This document shows positions 17,050-26,115 of a stretch of DNA of 64,000 nucleotides, piece by piece (within the stretch, counting starts at the first letter, position 1; the number at the start of each line of letters is the position of its first letter). A program made the position numbers and the translations under genes. Origin of the DNA: Vulcanimicrobiota bacterium (GTDB lineage Bacteria > Vulcanimicrobiota > Xenobia > Xenobiales > JADMJV01); contig JAHBVR010000019.1 of assembly GCA_019637395.1 (NCBI GenBank), forward strand, positions 1 to 64,000. Direction: 5' to 3'. The notes below the pieces were generated by a model. It did not search any database, was not told the DNA's origin, and saw only the letters and a program-made list of their open reading frames with translations.

Positions 17050-17456
17050 CAACCTGGCCGGACAGATTCGGAAGTAAGTTCTCCGGCTTCGACCACCTCT
17101 TCGGCGCTGATGTAGTGATACCGCTGGCTGGCGCGGTTGAGCAGCCAGGGAAAGACGCGGCCCAGCGTGCGATAGACGGGTTTGCTATAACAGTAAAGTT
17201 TGTCGCCGACGACGTTGCAGAAGTCGGGGTTGCCGGGGTGGCGCTTGCCGCCCAAGGCGTAGGCCACCGGGCACATTCCCTCGAGTTGGGGGAGAAAGCG
17301 TTCCGGGTTGATTTCAAAAATCTCCAGATTGCGTTGGCTGGAGAAGAAGTAGGTCTTGGCGCCGTAGCGCTTTTTGAACTTGGGGCTGCCCATCTGCTTT
17401 TTGAGATGACCAAGAAAGGCAACGGGATCAAGCCCGTTCAAGCCAATGTGGTTCAT
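17049..17456 (-). CDS. YHS-domain protein
   Basis: The 135-residue protein reads MNHIGLNGLDPVAFL, then KTYFFSSQRNLEIFEINPER and FLPQLEGMCPVAYALGGKR, the plan of YHS-domain proteins, in which the domain is a small metal-associated or heme-associated module. The C-terminal VVGDKLYCYSKPVYRTLG also fits the family. I chose ATG 17456 because AGGTGA lies 6 bases upstream; a TTG 15 codons earlier (17501) is possible. It lies downstream of and on the same strand as the third radical SAM enzyme, 79 bases from it, so it is probably in the same transcription unit. Its role in the locus is unknown. Confidence 0.75.
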   Translation of the reverse strand: MNHIGLNGLDPVAFLGHLKKQMGSPKFKKRYGAKTYFFSSQRNLEIFEINPERFLPQLEGMCPVAYALGGKRHPGNPDFCNVVGDKLYCYSKPVYRTLGRVFPWLLNRASQRYHYISAEEVVEAGELTSESVRPG

Positions 17457-17535
17457 TTTAATCACCTGCCCTTGCGTAAAGTGGTATATCTTTCCTAACA
17501 AGGATCAGGCAGTCTGGTCTGTGAAGCCGGTTACA

Positions 17536-18834
17536 TCAACCTAAAGGCCTCCCCAGTTTGCGCTCGAGAGTGCGCCGCGAAGTCCAATTGGCTCCCAGAC
17601 TGATCAGCCGGTGACTCACGGAACGACAACCAGCGGCCGGCCAGAGCACCCGGCCAGCGATATTGGAGCAACCGTAAAACTGAGCGCGTGCCCAGCGACA
17701 GCCTTCGGTCAACTGTTGCGCCGTCAGCAGACGGGGCCGGTAGACGGCATCTCCATAGCCGTACCGGCCGTCCAGCCACCAGCGCTCATAGAGCAGCCGG
17801 TCCTCTTTTTCCAGACGAGCATAGAGCGCGCTGGCCGGAGTGGGCGTGAGAGCGCTGAAGTTCACCAGGAAGAGCTGATTTTCCAGGGCGAAATCGACGG
17901 TGCGGGCGAACACGTCGTGATCGTCGTGGTCGTAGCCGAAGATGAAGGAGCCGTAGATCATGATGCCCTGGGCGTGGAAGCGCGCGATGGCCTCACGGTA
18001 AGGATGGCGCGTGTTCCACTTCTTGCGCATTTGCGCCAGATTGGCTCCATCCAGCGACTCAAAACCGATCAGGGCGGCCACGCAACCGCTCTCCGCCATG
18101 GCCCGCAGCAGCCTTTCATCGGCGGCCACGTCCAGGCTGATCTGACATCCCCAGCGCAGGCCGCAACCGCGCAGGCCGGCCAACAGGCCGTGCAGGGCTT
18201 GGCCGTTGACGAAGAGGTTGTCGTCCACCACAAATAAGTAGCGCGAACGCAACGAGCAAGCTTCGGTCACCACTTCATCGATGGGCCGGTGCTTCAAAGA
18301 ACGCCCGTAAAAGGCGTGAATGGAGCAGAAATCACAGGCGAAGCGGCAACCCCGGCTGAACTGTAGCGGCGTCACCCTGCCATACGATTTTTTATAAAAA
18401 AGCGACCGATCATAGCGTAGGCCGAGCATCTCACCCCCGGCCGGCTGGCGATAGAGGCGCTCCAGGCGACCGGTGGCCGCATCACCAAGAACCCGAGGCC
18501 ACAGGGCTTCGGCGTCGCCGCACACCACCGCGTCGCAGTGAAGCAACGCTTCTTCGGGCAAAAAGGTCGGATGGTAGCCGCCGGCCACCACTTTGAGACC
18601 CTGAGCGCGAAAGCGATCGGCCAGGGCGTAGGCGCGGCGGGCCGTGTAGGTCTCCACCGTCAGAGCCACCAGATCGGTATGCAGAACGGCCGGCACCGCT
18701 TCCACTTTCTCGTCCCACAGCTCGCACTCCACGTCAGGCGGAGTGACTCCTTTGAGCACGGCGAAAGCCAGCGGCTCCATGGCGTCGGGAGAACGCCAAT
18801 CTCCCAGGTTGGGACGCACGAAGCTGATTTTCAC
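17536..18834 (-). CDS. B12-binding-type radical SAM enzyme (third)
   Basis: Taking GTG 18834 as the start gives VKISFVRPNLG, which aligns with the starts of the other two enzymes. A longer frame to 18903 would overlap the divergent desaturase gene. The 432-residue protein has the B12-binding-like domain (ALTVETYTARRAYALA, VVAGGYHPTFLPEE) and the cluster motif C163-x3-C167-x2-C170 in RGCRFACDFC. Further family motifs are ALIGFESLDG, GSFIFGYDHDDHD and LTPTPASALYARL. It is divergent from the desaturase operon with 57 bases between starts, so the two likely share a control region. The second plus-strand enzyme is its nearest visible paralogue. Confidence 0.83.
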   Translation of the reverse strand: MKISFVRPNLGDWRSPDAMEPLAFAVLKGVTPPDVECELWDEKVEAVPAVLHTDLVALTVETYTARRAYALADRFRAQGLKVVAGGYHPTFLPEEALLHCDAVVCGDAEALWPRVLGDAATGRLERLYRQPAGGEMLGLRYDRSLFYKKSYGRVTPLQFSRGCRFACDFCSIHAFYGRSLKHRPIDEVVTEACSLRSRYLFVVDDNLFVNGQALHGLLAGLRGCGLRWGCQISLDVAADERLLRAMAESGCVAALIGFESLDGANLAQMRKKWNTRHPYREAIARFHAQGIMIYGSFIFGYDHDDHDVFARTVDFALENQLFLVNFSALTPTPASALYARLEKEDRLLYERWWLDGRYGYGDAVYRPRLLTAQQLTEGCRWARAQFYGCSNIAGRVLWPAAGCRSVSHRLISLGANWTSRRTLERKLGRPLG

Positions 18835-18891
18835 CCGCCCGGCTTCGGGAAAGGGCCAGGGGATCCCCTGAAATTTCCAGAAGCCGCCCGA

Positions 18892-19815
18892 GTGAGCCAG
18901 CAACCCATTCCCAGCCGTCTCAACCTCGCCATCGGGGCCGTCTCGATGAGCGGCTGTCTGGCGCTGCTCTGGCTGGCCTCACATACTCAGAGCGGCTGGG
19001 TGCTGCTGGGCAGCGCCGTGCTTTTCTCCTATCTGAACAACACCAACTTCTCGCTGTTTCACGAGGCCGAGCACAAGATTCTCCACTCCAATGAAACGGT
19101 CAACGAATGGTTCGGACGTATCCTGGGCGCCTTTTTCCCGACCAGCCTGGGCTTTCATCGGGCCGGCCATCTCAACCACCACGCCCACAACCGCAGTGAA
19201 TTTGAAACCTTCGACTACATCCGTCCCGGCGAGAACCTGCCGCTGAAGTATGTGCAATGGTACTGCGTACTCACCGGAGTCTATTGGACCCTGCCGCCGC
19301 TGGCCAGCCTGGCCTACATGATCTGGCCGGGCTACGTGCGCCTCGGCTCGTTGCGCAACACGGCCGAGGCCAGGCAGACGGCCACCATGACCTACGCCAA
19401 AGCTTACGATCGCGCCCCCGAAACGGTCATCCGCCTGGAAGTAGGCCTGAGCATTTTGTTGCAGATGGCTTTTTTTCAGCTCCTCGACCTGAACTGGGTA
19501 GGCTGGGGATGTTGCTATGCCGCCTTCGCTCTCAACTGGGCCTCTCTCCAGTATGCCGACCACGCCTTTTCCGCCTGCGACCCCCTGACCGGCGCCTGGA
19601 ATCTACGCGTCAACCCGATTATTCGGGCTTTCTTCCTGAACTACCACTACCATAAAGCCCACCATGAACATCCCAAAGTTCCCTGGATTTATCTCGGGAA
19701 CTACCTCGACCCTGAGGAATTCCGCCCCTGGTTCTGGGACATCTACTGGTTGATGTGGCGCGGACCCCAACCCTTACCCGCCGATGGCCGCAGCCCCCTT
19801 GTCCCGCGCCGTTAA
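18892..19815 (+). CDS. Membrane fatty-acid desaturase/hydroxylase-type protein
   Basis: The 307-residue protein has the three histidine boxes of the di-iron membrane desaturase superfamily. HEAEHKILH is at about 57-65, HRAGHLNHHAHN at about 89-99, and YHYHKAHHEHP near the C-terminus. Hydrophobic segments flank them (LAIGAVSMSGCLALLWLA, LGSAVLFSYL, and others). It would introduce a double bond or hydroxyl into a lipid or carotenoid-like chain. GTG 18892 is the first start past the divergent gene; no clear ribosome site is seen, so translation may be leaderless. It is the first gene of a six-gene overlapping operon. Confidence 0.85.
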   Translation: MSQQPIPSRLNLAIGAVSMSGCLALLWLASHTQSGWVLLGSAVLFSYLNNTNFSLFHEAEHKILHSNETVNEWFGRILGAFFPTSLGFHRAGHLNHHAHNRSEFETFDYIRPGENLPLKYVQWYCVLTGVYWTLPPLASLAYMIWPGYVRLGSLRNTAEARQTATMTYAKAYDRAPETVIRLEVGLSILLQMAFFQLLDLNWVGWGCCYAAFALNWASLQYADHAFSACDPLTGAWNLRVNPIIRAFFLNYHYHKAHHEHPKVPWIYLGNYLDPEEFRPWFWDIYWLMWRGPQPLPADGRSPLVPRR

Positions 19816-20407
19816 GCCGGAGCCCGCAGCCCTGGGATTGGTGGCTCTGGCCCTGGCCGTCTACTGGGCCCTTTACGCCTTGAGTGCCCGATTGGGAGAC
19901 TTCGCCGCCACCCGCTACCACTTCTACTTCGAATGGGAACGGAATATCCCACTGGTACCGGCGGCCGCGCTGGTCTACCTGTCCATCACCTTCATGTTGA
20001 TTCCGCTGCTGCAGGCGCTGCCCACCGCCCGCCAACTCTGGCCGGTGGCCGTCACCCTGATATTTCAAGGATTGGTGGCTTCGCTGTGCTTCTGGCTGGT
20101 ACCGCTGGAAGACGGGTTTCCCAGCCACCCTCCCGTCACCGGCTGGGACGGCCGGATCTGGGAATTATCCAATCAATTGGCCTTGCGCCACAATTATTTT
20201 CCCAGTTTGCATGTCACTTTGGCCACCTCGGCGGCTCTGGTCCTATCGCGCCGGCGCGGTCGAGTGGACTGGCCCATGGTCTTGTGGGCGGCGGCCATCG
20301 CGCTGTCCACCCTGTTTGTCCACCAGCACCATGTAGCCGACGTGCTGGGCGGATTGGTGCTGGCCCTGGCCGGCGTGCATCTGGTCTACGACCGGTTGGC
20401 CAAATGA
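19784..20407 (+). CDS. PAP2-family membrane phosphatase
   Basis: The 207-residue protein overlaps the desaturase gene by 32 bases. It has about five hydrophobic segments. The C-terminal part carries NYFPSLHVTLATSAALVLSR and then FVHQHHVADVLGG, corresponding to the PSxH and H-x-x-x-D motifs of PAP2 phosphatases. Such enzymes remove phosphate from lipid phosphates such as phosphatidate or polyprenyl diphosphate, with the active site facing outward. In this operon it probably acts on a lipid intermediate. The stop overlaps the next ATG. Confidence 0.8.
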   Translation: MAAAPLSRAVKPEPAALGLVALALAVYWALYALSARLGDFAATRYHFYFEWERNIPLVPAAALVYLSITFMLIPLLQALPTARQLWPVAVTLIFQGLVASLCFWLVPLEDGFPSHPPVTGWDGRIWELSNQLALRHNYFPSLHVTLATSAALVLSRRRGRVDWPMVLWAAAIALSTLFVHQHHVADVLGGLVLALAGVHLVYDRLAK

Positions 20408-21561
20408 TCAGCAGTCTCTGGAACGGATTCCAACTGCTCTTCCGCCCCTACCCCTACTTTCGCGATGCGCGCACCACCTGGCGAGCTCCGCTTCCCGGGC
20501 TGGGCTCGGTGCTTATCAGCGCTGACCCCGGCCTGGTGGCGGAAGCAGCCAGACATCCCGACCTGGTGGGCGGGCGCGCCCATCGCGCCATGCGCGCCAG
20601 CCTGGGTGACGGCCACCTGATCGTCATGTGCGGGCCCGAGCACCGCCTGCGCAGCCGCCAGGTGCGCCGGGCTTTGCAGGCCTTCACCAGCGACTCCGAG
20701 ATGGCCGAAATCACCCGCCAGGAATTCGCCCGCACTCCGCTGCGGCGTCCGTTCTCTGTGCAGCAGGTAGCCCACCGAGCCAGTTTGCGCATTATTTTAA
20801 GAGGGCTGGTAGGGCGCGATGAGACCGCGTTGATCCAGCTCAGCCAGGCTTTTCAAGCTTCCTTTTCCAGTCCACTGCTGCTTTTTGTGGAAAAGCTGCG
20901 CCGGGACTGGGGGCCCTGGTCGCCCTGGGGCCGCCTGTTGCGCCGCCGGGCTCGTTTGCAAGAGGCGCTGCTCCAGGCGGCTCGTTGCGCCCCACCCGGC
21001 AGTATCGCCGCTCGCCTACCCTCGGAAACCTGGGAGTACGAGCTACTCCCCCAGTTGATGTTCGGCCACGAAACCACCGCCGCCACCTTCGCCTGGTCTT
21101 TTGCGCTGCTCTATCCCGAGGCCCGCCGCCGCATTGCCAACGGAGAGGAAGCTTTCACGCTGGCCTACGTGCAGGAATGCATGCGACTGTGCCCACCAGT
21201 GGCCCAACTCACCCGAATGGCCACCCGGGAGCTATGCCTGGGCTCGCATTCCCTACGCCCGGGCGAAGTGGTGATGCCGGCCCTCCCCGGGCTCCACCAC
21301 CACGGCTGGTCCCACTCGGACCAATTAGAACCGGGACGCTTTCTTCAAGAAACCCCGGATCCGCACCGCTATTGTCCCTTCGGCCTGGGGGAACGCATCT
21401 GCCCGGGCAAGCCGATGGCCCTGCGCCAACTGGTCATGATGCTGCAAACCGTGCTCCAGCATTTCGATATTCACCCGCTGGCGGGCTATCAGCCCCGGCC
21501 CGTCCGCCAACTGTTCCTGGTTGCCCCGGCTCAAGGAACTCCGGCCATCCGCCGAGCGTGA
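20404..21561 (+). CDS. Cytochrome P450
   Basis: The start is ATG 20404, overlapping the PAP2 stop, giving 385 residues, within the usual bacterial range. The I-helix oxygen-activation motif is FGHETTAATFAW (about 220-231, GHETT in place of AGxET). The ExxR pair is E258/R261 in VQECMRL. The heme-binding loop is PFGLGERICPG with the thiolate ligand C333. It is a monooxygenase needing redox partners; none is encoded in the window. Its place between PAP2 phosphatase and GNAT-like genes points to oxidation of a lipid-like or natural-product intermediate. The stop overlaps the following GTG. Confidence 0.9.
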   Translation: MISSLWNGFQLLFRPYPYFRDARTTWRAPLPGLGSVLISADPGLVAEAARHPDLVGGRAHRAMRASLGDGHLIVMCGPEHRLRSRQVRRALQAFTSDSEMAEITRQEFARTPLRRPFSVQQVAHRASLRIILRGLVGRDETALIQLSQAFQASFSSPLLLFVEKLRRDWGPWSPWGRLLRRRARLQEALLQAARCAPPGSIAARLPSETWEYELLPQLMFGHETTAATFAWSFALLYPEARRRIANGEEAFTLAYVQECMRLCPPVAQLTRMATRELCLGSHSLRPGEVVMPALPGLHHHGWSHSDQLEPGRFLQETPDPHRYCPFGLGERICPGKPMALRQLVMMLQTVLQHFDIHPLAGYQPRPVRQLFLVAPAQGTPAIRRA

Positions 21562-22532
21562 ACGACTTTCGCCTGGCCCGGCCCGAAGACAGGGCCGACC
21601 TGGAAGCGCTTTCGGCCCTGCCCGTGCCCGGCCGCTGGATCGATCTGAGCTATCGCCGTTGCTTCCAGGATTGCCGCGAGCAAGTCTTGTTGGGGCGCAC
21701 GCAAACGGGGGAAATGGCCGCTCTGGCGCTACGTTCCCTGCCCTTACTGTGGCGCCGGGGTACTCCCCAAAGGCTGGGTTATCTGGGGGGCCTGCGGGTC
21801 GACCCGCGCTTTCAGGGACGCAATCTACTGGCCGAAGGGTTTGCCCTGCTGCGCCGCCTGCACGAGGCCGACCCGGTCGAGGAGTATCTGGCCACCATCG
21901 TGGAGGGCAACCAGTTGGCCCGCCGCCTGCTGGTGGAACGAGCCCGCCCCAGCTGGCCGCGTTTTTTTCCGTCCGGAGTACTGTGTACTCTGGCTCTGGA
22001 AACTCGCGCCTTTCCTTTCCAGGTCGTCTCGGCACCGGATGGGCAGTGTCAAAGAGAATATTTTCCTTGTGAAACTCCCGAGGAAGCGGGTGAACGGCGC
22101 TGGTGGGTGCAACACGAAGGAGTAATCGGCTGCCTGCGCGATCTTTCCCGCACTCGCCAAACCCGTGTGGCTGGTTACCACGGCGCTTTGCGCTGGCTCC
22201 GTCCGCTCTTCAACCTGTGGCAGAAACTCTGGAAACGCCCGTTGCTGCCCGCCTCTGGAAGTCTCTTAAAAGGCGGCTACGCCGGCTTCGTGTGCAGCGA
22301 TGGATACCGGCCCCGGGCCTTCGAGCAGTGGCTGCCAGGAATGCTTGGAATGGCCCGCGCCCAAGGAATGGATTGGCTTTATCTGGGATTGTGCGAAAGC
22401 GATCCCTACCTGCCCATCGCCCGGCGCTTTCGCCATCGCCTTTACCGCAGCCAGGTCTTTCGCGTGCGCTATCAAGGCCAGCCCGCCCCTCTGAACGAAG
22501 GAGCGCCCTACCTGGAACTGGCATGGTTATAA
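21558..22532 (+). CDS. GNAT-like acetyltransferase-fold protein
   Basis: GTG 21558 overlaps the P450 stop and opens MNDFRLARPEDRADLEAL, a GNAT-type first strand and helix. Residues about 70-130 (LGYLGGLRVDPRFQGRNLLA followed by GFALLRRLHE) resemble the acetyl-CoA-binding region with a Q/R-x-x-G-x-G/N pattern, followed by ATIVEGNQLARRLL. The 324-residue length suggests a double GNAT fold, the second half being divergent. The acyl acceptor is unknown. Fully embedded in the desaturase operon, it may acylate the pathway product or an intermediate. Confidence 0.65.
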   Translation: MNDFRLARPEDRADLEALSALPVPGRWIDLSYRRCFQDCREQVLLGRTQTGEMAALALRSLPLLWRRGTPQRLGYLGGLRVDPRFQGRNLLAEGFALLRRLHEADPVEEYLATIVEGNQLARRLLVERARPSWPRFFPSGVLCTLALETRAFPFQVVSAPDGQCQREYFPCETPEEAGERRWWVQHEGVIGCLRDLSRTRQTRVAGYHGALRWLRPLFNLWQKLWKRPLLPASGSLLKGGYAGFVCSDGYRPRAFEQWLPGMLGMARAQGMDWLYLGLCESDPYLPIARRFRHRLYRSQVFRVRYQGQPAPLNEGAPYLELAWL

Positions 22533-23182
22533 AACAAGAAGTGGTGGCGGTAAGCGAACTGCCGGCAGCTCAACTCCGCCTTTTGCAAGACCTCTACGAA
22601 GCGCACTACGGCGGTCTTCACCATTTCGCGCGCGATCTTTCGGAGAAGGACTGGGTGCTCTTGCTGCGCTCCGGTCAGCAGGTGGTCGGCTTCTCCAGTC
22701 TGCAGCGACGAGAGCAGAACGCTTTCGTGGTCTACTTTTCCGGCGATACGCTGGTCTTGCCGGACCACCGCCACGCTTATGATCTGCCGCGCCTGTGGGG
22801 CCGTTTCGTGTTCCAGCAAGTAGCCCGGGAATCCCTGCCCTGTCTCTGGTTCCTGATTTGCGGCGGATTTCGTACCTACCGATTTTTACCGGTATTTTTT
22901 CAAAAATTTTATCCGCGTTATGAGGAGAAAACCCCGGGGGAAACGCAAGCTTTGCTGGACCGATTGGCCTCCCAGCGCTACGGCGACCTCTATCACGAGG
23001 GAATCGTCCGGCTCGGCTCCCCCTGCCTGGAAGAACTGCCGCCGCGCGAGCTGGACGCCCACGCCCGCTTCTTCCTGGAACGCAATCCGGGCTGGCGCCT
23101 GGGCCACGAACTGGCCTGCCTGACCTGGCTGGACCGGGCCAACCTGACCCCGGCCGGTCAACGCATGGTGCGCGCTTGCTAG
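22523..23182 (+). CDS. Unrecognised protein, possibly GNAT-like
   Basis: The 219-residue protein starts at ATG 22523, overlapping the previous gene by 10 bases. LLLRSGQQVVGFSSLQRREQ and the following strands are reminiscent of the N-terminal sheet of GNAT enzymes, but no clear cofactor loop is visible. It contains an aromatic-rich segment (FRTYRFLPVFFQKFYPRY) and no signal peptide. The overlap on both sides indicates strong co-expression with the GNAT-like and GH3 genes. I cannot assign a function. Confidence 0.6.
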   Translation: MVIKQEVVAVSELPAAQLRLLQDLYEAHYGGLHHFARDLSEKDWVLLLRSGQQVVGFSSLQRREQNAFVVYFSGDTLVLPDHRHAYDLPRLWGRFVFQQVARESLPCLWFLICGGFRTYRFLPVFFQKFYPRYEEKTPGETQALLDRLASQRYGDLYHEGIVRLGSPCLEELPPRELDAHARFFLERNPGWRLGHELACLTWLDRANLTPAGQRMVRAC

Positions 23183-24627
23183 GCGCCCTCTGGTGGCTGA
23201 GCTGCCTGCCCGAGGCCTGGCGCTTCCAGCGGGCGGCTGAGCGGGTCCAGATGACGCAAAAAGCCTATCTGGGCGGTCTCTGGCAGCGCAACCAAAACTG
23301 CGATTATTTTCGTTCCCATGGCCTCAAGCGTGCGGAAGACTTTCGCGAAAAACTGCCACTGGTCACCTATGGAGACCTGGAAGAATGGATCGAGCGCTGC
23401 GCCGGCGGCCGGCAGAACGTTTTATGCAGCGAGCCCATCCAGCTCTTTGAGCCGACCAGCGGCACCCAGGCGGTCAAGTTGATTCCCTACACGGCTTCCC
23501 TGAAGGCCGAGTTTCAACGCGGACTGGGGGCCTGGATTGGGGACCTCTATGGAGGCAAGCCGGCCCTGATGAGCGGGCGCGCCTACTGGTCGATCACTCC
23601 CCCGAGCCGATGGGGATGCCCCCAGCGCACCGCCGGCGGCATCCCCATCGGCTTCGAGGATGACGCCGCCTACCTGTCAGGCTGGAGCCAGCACCTGGTG
23701 CGCGGCCTGCTGGCCGTCCCCCGAGCCTCCGATCTGGATGAGACCATCACCCAATTGCTGCACTGCCCCGACCTGAAGCTGGTCTCGGTGTGGAGCCCCA
23801 CTTTCTGGCTGCTGCTCCTGGAAAGGTTGCGGTCCCACTGGGACCATTGGGCTTCCCTGCCGGGCCTGCGAGAGCGAATGTCCCGAGGCCCTCGCGAACT
23901 CTGGCCGGAATTGCGCTTGCTGAGCTGTTGGGCTGACGGTCCCTCGGTGCGTTTTCTGCCGGCTTTGCGCGCCGATTTTCCCAATCTCTTCATTCAGCCC
24001 AAGGGCTTGTTGGCCACCGAAGCTTTTATCAGCTTCCCCCTGCTCGGGCGGCGCGGAGCCGCACTCTCTGTGCGCAGCCATTTTTTCGAATTTCTGGGCG
24101 AAGACGGGCGAGAGGTTCTGGCTCATGAACTGGTGGCGGGCCGCAGCTATGAAGTGGTGGTCAGCACCGGCGGAGGGCTCTATCGTTACCGCCTGGGAGA
24201 CAGGGTCCGCGTCACGGGCTTTTATAAGGAGTGCCCGCTGGTGCGCTTTCTGGGCCGCAGCGGCCTGGTCAGCGACCATTTCGGCGAGAAACTCACTCCC
24301 GAGGCTATCGAACTCTGGCTACCTACTCGTCGCGGCCCCTGTTTCGTGGCCTTCGAAGACGGCGGCTACGTGCTCTACGCTGAAGGCGACCTGAGCCAGG
24401 CCCTTCGGGAGGGCGAAGAATCCCTGCTCTTTTACTATCACTACCGGCTGTGCCGCCAGTTAGGCCAGTTGAAGCCCCTGCGAGGTTTCCAAATCGCAGA
24501 CAAAGCCTGGGAAGCGTTCTATACGCGCCTGGAATCGCTCGGCCGCCGCCGTGGCGAGGTCAAACCCCTGGCCCTGCGCCTGGAAGAGGACTGGAGTCAC
24601 CACCTCCCCGGGCGCTGGGTCCACTAG
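23176..24627 (+). CDS. GH3-family acyl-acid amido synthetase
   Basis: The 483-residue protein starts with TTG 23176 inside the previous gene. LFEPTSGTQAVKLIPYTASL is the GH3 phosphate-binding/ATP motif, with VTYGDLEEWIERCAGG before it. YEVVVSTGGGLYRYRLGDRVRV is the signature C-terminal strand-loop of the family. GH3 enzymes adenylate a carboxylic acid and join it to an amine, as plant enzymes do with auxin and jasmonate; many bacteria have homologues of unknown substrate. As the last operon gene it could conjugate the oxidised lipid or acid product with an amino acid or amine. No terminator follows. Confidence 0.85.
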   Translation: MLGALWWLSCLPEAWRFQRAAERVQMTQKAYLGGLWQRNQNCDYFRSHGLKRAEDFREKLPLVTYGDLEEWIERCAGGRQNVLCSEPIQLFEPTSGTQAVKLIPYTASLKAEFQRGLGAWIGDLYGGKPALMSGRAYWSITPPSRWGCPQRTAGGIPIGFEDDAAYLSGWSQHLVRGLLAVPRASDLDETITQLLHCPDLKLVSVWSPTFWLLLLERLRSHWDHWASLPGLRERMSRGPRELWPELRLLSCWADGPSVRFLPALRADFPNLFIQPKGLLATEAFISFPLLGRRGAALSVRSHFFEFLGEDGREVLAHELVAGRSYEVVVSTGGGLYRYRLGDRVRVTGFYKECPLVRFLGRSGLVSDHFGEKLTPEAIELWLPTRRGPCFVAFEDGGYVLYAEGDLSQALREGEESLLFYYHYRLCRQLGQLKPLRGFQIADKAWEAFYTRLESLGRRRGEVKPLALRLEEDWSHHLPGRWVH

Positions 24628-24783
24628 ACGATTCAGTTCAGCCGGATGCGCACCAGCTCCAGGCGGGGCTCGACCTTGTTCGGATAGTACACGGGATAGA
24701 ATACGCTGATTGTCATGGTCGAGATTCTAGAGTTTCGCAATCCTACCCGATCTGACAATTCTGTCATCCGTGGTGATTGGGAG
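24628..24783. other. 156-base gap with a short minus-strand ORF remnant
   Basis: On the minus strand 24633-24713 can encode a 27-residue peptide (MTISVFYPVYYPNKVEP, then RLELVRIRLN). It has no ribosome site and continues upstream in an open frame through the next gene's shadow, so it is probably the tail of a lost gene. No terminator is seen after the GH3 gene. Confidence 0.3.
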
Positions 24784-26115
24784 TTAACCAAACAGCCAGT
24801 TGCCGAGATTGCCGCCGAGCAAGGCACCGCCGATGCCGCCGACCACACCGCCGATGATACCGCCGGCAATGTTACCGACCACCGGCACCGCCGTCCCCAG
24901 CGCGGCGCCGAGCAGGGCTCCACCCTTGGCTCCCGCGGCCGCTCCGGCCCAACCGCCGGCCACGTTGGTGGCAGCCTTCACGGTGTTCTTTCCGACGGTG
25001 CCGCCATCTTTCTGGAAGGCCTGGCCGAGTTCAATAGCATCGGTTGCCACTCCGATGGGTTTGAAGACTTTCCCCACCTTGCCGAGCTTGTCGGCAAAAC
25101 GCTGTGCGCGCACCTCGGTGTCGTTCAGCCTGACCGACCCCCCAAATTGGTTGCGAACATTGTCGCGGTTGGGTATTTCAAACTGCTGGCCCTGGCCCCC
25201 CACCTTTCCATGTCCGGGCTGGTCACCGATCACCGATTGATTCAGTTGCACGCCGGGCTGGTGGGTCACCGACTGGCGGTGGGTGGGAGGTTTGTCGAGT
25301 GCCAGTTTTTCTTGAATTTCCGAGCGCAGCAACCCGTCCGTCGAGCCTTTGGGCACGGTGAACCCGCCGCCCTTCGGGTTGTGAGCTCCATGAACCCGAT
25401 CGGTCTGCAGGCCCTCCGGACCTACGGTCACTTTATTGCCTGGCCCCCTGGGGTCGCTGGGCGGCACCCAGGCGCCATCCTTCACCCGGGGTTTGCCGTC
25501 GGGGCCGAGTTCTTTCGGCACTTGATAATCCTTGCCCCCGTTGCGGGCCACGAATTCTCCGTTCAATTTCCGTCCCGAACTCTTGTCGACCTGATGTCCC
25601 CCGGCTCTCAAGTCGCCGGCGGTCTGCCGAACCTGTGCGGCACCGTCGGGACCCCGGCCCGGTCGGTTGACCTCATTACGCCGGGCGGTGGCGGCGGCAT
25701 CTCGAAATTCCTTGGTGTTGTTGGCGGCATCCAAACCCTTGACGACTTCACCCGCTTCTTTGGTCGGCAGATTGCCGCCCTGGTTGGCAGGCTGCTGAAC
25801 TCCGTTCGGGACAGCGGCCTCGGCGGCCCGGTGCTGACTGGCCCGATCGACCTTGCTCGGGTTGACGGTCCCGGGCTTGGGGAAATTCGAGCCCAGGTTG
25901 CTCACCAGAGTTCTGGTGCCGGCTGTGGCCGGCGCATTCCTGGTCAGAGGAGAGAGGCGGTCTCGTGTCGAGATCGCCGAGCTCTTCTGAGTGGAGGATG
26001 GTTTGGTCGAACTGGCCTTATTACTCGAGGCGGTGCTCTTGCTGCTGCTCTTACTTGAGGACCTCCGAGGTGCTGAAGAAGAGGATGAAGATGACTTCGT
26101 AGATACCGTGCTCAC
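24784..26115 (-). CDS. Ser-rich protein with glycine-rich hydrophobic C-terminus (unrecognised)
   Basis: GTG 26115 is chosen because GGGAGG lies 5 bases upstream (26121-26126); it gives 443 residues starting MSTVSTKSSSSSSSAPRRSS. A longer frame reaches 26268. The N-terminal ~50 residues are Ser/Lys low-complexity. The middle is hydrophilic and rich in Asn, Gly, Arg and Pro (for example KLNGEFVARNGGKDYQVPK). The last ~70 residues are alternating Gly/Ala/Val/Ile (GAAAGAKGGALLGAALG, GGIIGGVVGGIGGALLGG), a glycine-zipper or bacteriocin-like membrane helix hairpin. There is no signal peptide. The layout resembles secreted toxin-like or effector proteins, but no toxin domain is recognisable. Confidence 0.65.
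   Translation of the reverse strand: MSTVSTKSSSSSSSAPRRSSSKSSSKSTASSNKASSTKPSSTQKSSAISTRDRLSPLTRNAPATAGTRTLVSNLGSNFPKPGTVNPSKVDRASQHRAAEAAVPNGVQQPANQGGNLPTKEAGEVVKGLDAANNTKEFRDAAATARRNEVNRPGRGPDGAAQVRQTAGDLRAGGHQVDKSSGRKLNGEFVARNGGKDYQVPKELGPDGKPRVKDGAWVPPSDPRGPGNKVTVGPEGLQTDRVHGAHNPKGGGFTVPKGSTDGLLRSEIQEKLALDKPPTHRQSVTHQPGVQLNQSVIGDQPGHGKVGGQGQQFEIPNRDNVRNQFGGSVRLNDTEVRAQRFADKLGKVGKVFKPIGVATDAIELGQAFQKDGGTVGKNTVKAATNVAGGWAGAAAGAKGGALLGAALGTAVPVVGNIAGGIIGGVVGGIGGALLGGNLGNWLFG

Noticed and set aside
24715-26058. Plus-strand open frame of 447 codons
   Set aside because: It is the antisense shadow of the Ser-rich/glycine-zipper gene, which has a good ribosome site and coherent domain layout.
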